From assembly GCA_003456035.1 (NCBI GenBank), contig DMPJ01000015.1, positions 1-5,031 of the forward strand: a stretch of 5,031 bases of DNA, in the 5' to 3' direction. The translations under genes were made by a program, and so were the position numbers. A model generated the notes under the pieces. That model saw only the letters and a program-made list of their open reading frames with translations, searched no databases and was not told the origin of the DNA. Source of the stretch: Planktothrix sp. UBA8402. Its GTDB lineage: Bacteria; Cyanobacteriota; Cyanobacteriia; Cyanobacteriales; Microcoleaceae. The first letter of the stretch is position 1, and each line of letters starts with the position of its first letter. Shown in pieces: positions 1-3,092 of this stretch.

Positions 1-435
1 GACTTTCCCTTTACGTTCTACCATACATCCTTTTCCCGGTTCGACTTCCCCTTTAAAACCATGTCCTGTCCAATGGGTAATAAAAGAACATTTTTCTGTT
101 TTTTTCAAGCGCTCTTTTGTTAACCCTTGAAGTCGTTCAGGTTCCCGGGATGCACCATAAAATTCGGCTTCATTTTCAATCACATAATTCTCAATTTCAA
201 TGTGATTTTCCACCGCAACTAATTTTAATACCCGCACTCGATAGGGTTGTTTTAAGTTAATATCATAAGCCTGTTCTAAATACAAGCTCACCCCATCTAA
301 TAATTCCGTTGGTAGGGGACGCATACAAACCCGAATATGGGCAAAAAAGGGCGGGTTTTCAAAGGCTTGGGCTTGGTTACTGAAGTCCGCCGCCATTAAT
401 TTCGCTAATGAGACAATATCAGTGGAATGAGTCAT
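1..435 (-). CDS. cpcT: CpcT-type phycobiliprotein lyase (phycocyanobilin attachment), 3' end cut by window
   Basis: The first 145 codons read without a stop from ATG at 433-435 down to the window edge. I recognise the CpcT/CpeT chromophore lyase family from conserved stretches: FFAHIRVCMRPLP (residues 30-42), SLYLEQAYD (50-58), QPYRVRVLKL (63-72), FYGASRE (92-98), and WTGHGFKGEVEPGKGCMVER (122-141). Characterised CpcT proteins attach phycocyanobilin to Cys-153 (Cys-155 in some numbering) of the phycocyanin beta subunit, a step in phycobilisome assembly in the cytoplasm. Family members are about 200 residues, so roughly a quarter of the protein lies to the left of the window. No clear Shine-Dalgarno precedes the ATG, but the N-terminus MTHSTDIVSLAKLMAADFSN fits the family start. 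The relative CpeT acts on phycoerythrin; the sequence reads closer to CpcT, but the missing C-terminus leaves some doubt. It is transcribed away from the TPR gene and seems to be the first gene of its unit. Confidence 0.9.
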   Translation of the reverse strand, partial: MTHSTDIVSLAKLMAADFSNQAQAFENPPFFAHIRVCMRPLPTELLDGVSLYLEQAYDINLKQPYRVRVLKLVAVENHIEIENYVIENEAEFYGASREPERLQGLTKERLKKTEKCSFITHWTGHGFKGEVEPGKGCMVERKGKV

Positions 436-501
436 AACTAAATTCGATTGAGATTAGATAGATAATTCAAAATCAAAGTTATCATAATATCACTACGAGA
501 G

Positions 502-531
502 TTGACACTTAGCCTTACCTGAAGCTAGGAT
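502..531 (+). promoter_or_regulatory. Sigma70-like promoter match in front of a hairpin-rich block
   Basis: TTGACA at 502-507 is a perfect -35 hexamer. It is followed after 18 bp by TAGGAT at 526-531, a four-of-six match to TATAAT. A transcript would start near 538 and run toward the TPR gene more than 300 nt away, or give a short RNA. The -10 lies at the edge of the GGATG/CATCC hairpin, so the match could also be part of a structured repeat rather than a working promoter. Confidence 0.3.
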
Positions 532-563
532 GTGAACATCCGTAAGCCAGTAGGCTGGCATCC
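514..563. repeat. Hairpin-rich block, possible structured RNA or remnant of a small mobile element
   Basis: Three short perfect stems are packed into 50 nt. CTTAC (514-518) can pair with GTAAG (542-546). Inside this lies GGATG-TGAA-CATCC (528-541). Next comes GCCAG-TAGG-CTGGC (546-559), whose first G overlaps the GTAAG arm, followed by another CATCC (559-563) that could compete for GGATG. Such compact subterminal stems resemble ends of IS200/IS605-type elements or MITE-like cyanobacterial repeats, but I see no transposase remnant and cannot name an element. The block differs in composition from the AT-rich sequence that follows. Confidence 0.4.
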
Positions 564-784
564 AATCATTGATATACCTTCTCTCTACACATCTATAGAC
601 GGTGGGGGGAGGGTATTATAGTTTTTGAGTATTTATTGCCCACCCGATTCAACTTTGTTCTAAACTAAATAATAAAAGCTGAGTCCCATCATTTTGATGA
701 TTCAAAATCAATAAACTTTTTTGATTGTATATAATTCTATTGATCCTTTTTAGGTCAATTTGGCTAGAAAAACTGATAGGAGTG

Positions 785-814
785 TTTACAAACGGTTGAA
801 AATAGTTATAGAAT
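785..814 (+). promoter_or_regulatory. Candidate promoter of the TPR gene
   Basis: TTTACA at 785-790 is a five-of-six match to TTGACA. It is followed after 18 bp by TAGAAT at 809-814; an alternative -10, TATAGA at 807-812, gives 16 bp spacing. This places a start near 820 and a leader of about 35 nt before the ATG at 855. The whole stretch is AT-rich, so chance matches are likely. Confidence 0.4.
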
Positions 815-854
815 AATAAATAGATTCTATTTTAAATTCTGCGCTATTAATTTT

Positions 855-2180
855 ATGATCAACCTAAAAACACTGAATATGCAGACAGTAAATATTATTT
901 TAATAGCTGTTGTTGTGATCTTATCTGGTTTAGGAAATACTGGAATTGCGATCGCTCAAAAACAAAAACAACCCGAACCAGAAAAACCTTTATTAGATGA
1001 TTTTTCTCCTAATCCATTATTCAGTAAAGAATCCGATCCTTTACTTCCTACTCCTCCCCCCGAAGGTCAAGTTTTAGGTCAAAGTCAACAGCAAATATTA
1101 GAACCTGAATTAGTTAAACTCAATGCGGAAGCTACAGGATTATTAGCGGCGGGAAATATTCCAGGTGCGTTTGAATTATGGAATCGAGAGTTAAGAATTC
1201 GTCGTTATTTTGGATTATCTCAAGAAATTGCAGCTTTAAATCGTATCGGGTTAATTGCTTGGAATAATAGTCAACGACTATATATAAAGTTTATCACAGA
1301 ACGTCTTGATCAAATTGTACAAAAACTGCAAACTGAAAAGAGTAACAATTTTGAATTATGGCAATCCTTGGGATTAACATTTAAGAATGTTAGAGCTAAA
1401 AAGCAGGCTTTAACAATCTATCAATATTTATTAGAAACTGCAAATAAAAGTCAAGATAGTTTAGCAGAAGAACAATATTTCAACGAAATTGCTCAAATTT
1501 ATATGATGTGGTTAGACTATCCCAATGCGTCAGAAACATACGAAAAATTGCTAGAATTACAACAGGAAATCCGCGCCATTAAAGGGGATATTCTACCGCC
1601 TCAACCCCAACCCGCTACACCGGAAAATCCCAACCCTACACCTCCTCCAAGTGAAGTGCGATCGCTTCAGCAATTAGCTTTTATTTATGAACAAATAGGA
1701 GAGTATTTAAAGGCTATTTCTGTTAAAGAAAGACTGGCTGGATATTATGCAACTCAGCAAAATTTATTGCCAATTCCAGAAATTAAATTAGGTATTGGTT
1801 GGAATTATGAAAAATTAGGACAATTTGAACAAGCGGGAGCAACCTATCAAGAAGCATACAGTATTGCTACTTCAATTCAACAGTTTGATAACGCCAGTGA
1901 AGCATTAGGAAGACTGGGTAAACTCTATCGATCTCAAAATCAAATTAAAACCGCTTTAGATATTTATCAAGCTCAAGTTTTAGTTAATCAACAGACTAAT
2001 AATTATTATGGCATGATGAATGCTTATGATCAAATAGGAGATATTTATTTATCCCAAAAAGCCTATCAATCTGCGATCGCAGCCTTCCAACAAGGATTAG
2101 CATTAGCACAACAGTTAAAATATCGAGAGGATTACTTTGTTAAAAAAATTGATAATGTTAATCGTCAAATGAATCGTTAA
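855..2180 (+). CDS. Exported TPR-repeat protein of unknown specific function
   Basis: A 441-residue protein. Residues about 10-34 form a hydrophobic segment ending in an AIA|Q signal-peptidase-like site, so the protein is probably secreted to the periplasm/cell envelope or held as a membrane anchor. A Pro/acidic linker (36-75) follows. The rest is helical repeats resembling TPRs, with the usual A/Y/G/A spacing clearest at about 308-340 (WNYEKLGQFEQAGATYQEA), 347-380 (LGRLGKLYRSQNQIKTALDI) and 387-420 (AYDQIGDIYLSQKAYQSAIA). Weaker repeats lie at 88-117, 163-195, 205-237 and 269-300. A proline-rich linker (about 248-266) splits them into two blocks. TPR arrays act as protein-binding scaffolds; no catalytic domain is visible and the partner is unknown. 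The ATG at 855 has no Shine-Dalgarno; Met9 (879) would also keep a usable signal segment. It stands alone, ending before a hairpin terminator. Three HIP1 sites lie in the frame, one encoding the AIA signal site. Confidence 0.85.
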   Translation: MINLKTLNMQTVNIILIAVVVILSGLGNTGIAIAQKQKQPEPEKPLLDDFSPNPLFSKESDPLLPTPPPEGQVLGQSQQQILEPELVKLNAEATGLLAAGNIPGAFELWNRELRIRRYFGLSQEIAALNRIGLIAWNNSQRLYIKFITERLDQIVQKLQTEKSNNFELWQSLGLTFKNVRAKKQALTIYQYLLETANKSQDSLAEEQYFNEIAQIYMMWLDYPNASETYEKLLELQQEIRAIKGDILPPQPQPATPENPNPTPPPSEVRSLQQLAFIYEQIGEYLKAISVKERLAGYYATQQNLLPIPEIKLGIGWNYEKLGQFEQAGATYQEAYSIATSIQQFDNASEALGRLGKLYRSQNQIKTALDIYQAQVLVNQQTNNYYGMMNAYDQIGDIYLSQKAYQSAIAAFQQGLALAQQLKYREDYFVKKIDNVNRQMNR

Positions 2181-2211
2181 ATATTAGTAGAATTTGCATC
2201 AGGTACACCCC

Positions 2212-2243
2212 AAAACCCGGTTTTTTTGAGAAACCGGGTTTTT
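2212..2243. terminator. Strong hairpin, probable bidirectional terminator between convergent genes
   Basis: AAAACCCGGTTT (2212-2223) pairs perfectly with AAACCGGGTTTT (2231-2242), giving a 12-bp stem with loop TTTTGAG and a T-run overlapping the 3' arm. On the minus strand the arm likewise ends in TTTT. It lies 31 nt after the TPR stop and 35 nt beyond the acetyltransferase stop, as expected for a terminator serving both. It shares the core TTGAGAAACCSGGTTT with repeats at 2946-3009, so it is probably a member of the same dispersed palindromic family used as a terminator. Confidence 0.75.
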
Positions 2244-2256
2244 ATCCCTACTGTTT

Positions 2257-2276
2257 CAGGACTTATATAAGTCCTG
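2257..2276. repeat. Perfect 20-nt palindrome
   Basis: CAGGACTTATATAAGTCCTG is its own reverse complement. It begins one base downstream of the stop codon of the minus-strand acetyltransferase. It resembles the AGGACTTACGCA-type short repeat that I recall as frequent between genes in filamentous cyanobacteria, here with a symmetrical centre. A function as transcript end, protein site or repeat remnant cannot be told from sequence alone. Confidence 0.6.
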
Positions 2277-2277
2277 T

Positions 2278-2922
2278 TCAAATCAAAGCAATATCATCCT
2301 GAATATCCTCAATCCAATTAAAAATAGGTTCATCAGAATGACGACGATAAACTTCTGTATATAACTCTCTAACTAACTGTCGAACAACAGTTTTTGGGAT
2401 CTTTTCTGAATTATTATTATCAATAATCATCAAGATCATTTCTGTAGTTTTAGTTCCATCTAAAGCAGGTAAAATATAAATAATATCTTGTAATTCTTTT
2501 GCACCCAACCGTTTATAAAAAGAAATTCTACGCTGCTTTAATTCTCGATCATCTCCAAAATCAGGATGTTCAACTTCTAACACTAAGGTTTTTGACTTTT
2601 TTTTAACTAAATCTATCAGATAATTCAAAAATTGAGAACCGATTTTAATATTTCTCAAATGGGAGACTGTTGCTAAATAAGCTAATAAGATAAAATTGGA
2701 ACCAGGAAGGGGATATAAAATTGACATTAAGGCAAATTCTTGTTGAAAATAACCTAACCAGAGTTGAGTTTTTTGAGTTAAAATTCCTTCCCGTATCCAA
2801 GGTGTAGGAATTCGTTCTGGAGATGGGAATGTTTGTTCATAAAGTGCGATCGCAGTCTCAAAATCAGGATGATCAATATTCTGAATCTGCTTAAATTCAA
2901 TTTGAGAATTAGTTGGGTACAT
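2278..2922 (-). CDS. GNAT-family N-acetyltransferase, substrate unknown
   Basis: A 214-residue protein with the GNAT fold pattern. The N-terminus contains YEQTFPSPERIP (28-39), like the alpha1 region of several GNATs. Strand beta4 and motif A lie at about 79-103 (LLAYLATVSHLRNIKIGSQF), where the acetyl-CoA pyrophosphate loop is expected, and motif B at 131-143 (RISFYKRLGAKEL). These enzymes move an acetyl group from acetyl-CoA to an amine; the acceptor cannot be predicted. In the R-x-x-G-x-G/A loop, the position normally Gly is Lys93 (R90-N-I-K-I-G95-S), which may weaken cofactor binding or indicate a divergent subfamily. Residues about 170-214 form an acidic helical tail beyond the usual core. 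The ATG at 2920-2922 has no clear Shine-Dalgarno. It is a single-gene unit, convergent with the TPR gene and divergent from rtcB, and contains one HIP1 site (2846-2853). Confidence 0.8.
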   Translation of the reverse strand: MYPTNSQIEFKQIQNIDHPDFETAIALYEQTFPSPERIPTPWIREGILTQKTQLWLGYFQQEFALMSILYPLPGSNFILLAYLATVSHLRNIKIGSQFLNYLIDLVKKKSKTLVLEVEHPDFGDDRELKQRRISFYKRLGAKELQDIIYILPALDGTKTTEMILMIIDNNNSEKIPKTVVRQLVRELYTEVYRRHSDEPIFNWIEDIQDDIALI

Positions 2923-2945
2923 AGGATATTTAGGTTTAAAATGTC

Positions 2946-3009
2946 AGAAACCGGGTTTCTAATAGAGATAATGATATCAAACTAAGATCACTTGAGAAAC
3001 CCGGTTTCT
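2946..3009. repeat. Inverted pair of 15-nt AGAAACC(G/C)GGTTTCT palindromes
   Basis: AGAAACCGGGTTTCT (2946-2960) and AGAAACCCGGTTTCT (2995-3009) are exact reverse complements of each other, separated by 34 nt. Each is also nearly self-complementary (AGAAACC/GGTTTCT around one base). They can form two small hairpins or one 15-bp stem with a 34-nt loop. The core recurs in the terminator hairpin at 2212-2242. I recall AGAAACCCGGTTTCT-like repeats as dispersed in filamentous cyanobacteria. Unlike the terminator copy, this pair lies between divergent genes, within the upstream region of the acetyltransferase gene. Confidence 0.8.
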
Positions 3010-3025
3010 ATTTCACTCACACCTC

Positions 3026-3054
3026 TTGACAATATATTACATCTGTAATATACT
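3026..3054 (+). promoter_or_regulatory. Near-consensus sigma70 promoter of rtcB
   Basis: TTGACA (3026-3031), a 17-bp spacer, then TATACT (3049-3054), a four-of-six match to TATAAT that keeps the most conserved T-A and final T. This is the best promoter match in the window. Transcription would start near 3061, giving a leader of about 32 nt. A second TTGACA (3054-3059) overlaps the -10 but has no good -10 at 16-18 bp. No Shine-Dalgarno is evident before the ATG at 3093. Confidence 0.65.
3033..3052. promoter_or_regulatory. Perfect 9-2-9 dyad overlapping the rtcB promoter, operator candidate
   Basis: TATATTACA (3033-3041), TC, TGTAATATA (3044-3052) form a perfect inverted repeat. It fills the spacer between -35 and -10 and overlaps the first four bases of the -10. 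A repressor bound here would block RNA polymerase. The centre TACATCTGTA fits the TACA-NN-TGTA pattern known for BlaI/MecI/CopY-type winged-helix repressors; assigning that family is inference, as no regulator gene is in the window. The arms are AT-rich, so a chance dyad is possible, although 9 perfect pairs at this position are suggestive. Confidence 0.45.
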
Positions 3055-3092
3055 TGACATAGATTTATATTTAGATACCCCATAAAATCCTT

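Larger units (their letters stand above)
436..854. other. Divergent intergenic spacer between cpcT and the TPR gene, no gene seen
   Basis: I find no convincing reading frame on either strand: the ATGs present run into stops within about 15 codons. The spacer has two parts. About 502-612 has mixed composition, is rich in short hairpins and ends in a G-run (GGTGGGGGGAGGG, 601-613). About 614-854 is very AT-rich and holds small dyads, such as CATCA/TGATG at 687-699, and the probable promoter of the TPR gene. The cpcT promoter should lie near 436-500 on the minus strand. A TATTAT/TATGAT match occurs there (RC of about 481-490), but I see no good -35 partner. Confidence 0.6.

Noticed and set aside
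720..765. Small dyads (AATCAA/TTGATT, TTGATCC/GGTCAA) as a terminator or riboswitch before the TPR gene
   Set aside because: Stems are short, AT-rich and bulged; such pairing is expected by chance in sequence of this composition.
436..854. Short reading frames in the cpcT-TPR spacer
   Set aside because: All are under about 15 codons, lack start signals, and have no recognisable sequence.
2212..3009. Three copies of the AAACCSGGTTT palindrome as a CRISPR array
   Set aside because: Spacing is irregular (about 700 nt, then 34 nt), orientation alternates, and no cas gene or regular spacers are present.
3054..3082. Second TTGACA (3054-3059) as an additional rtcB promoter
   Set aside because: No acceptable -10 hexamer lies 16-18 bp downstream (the bases are about ACCCCA), and it overlaps the better promoter's -10.
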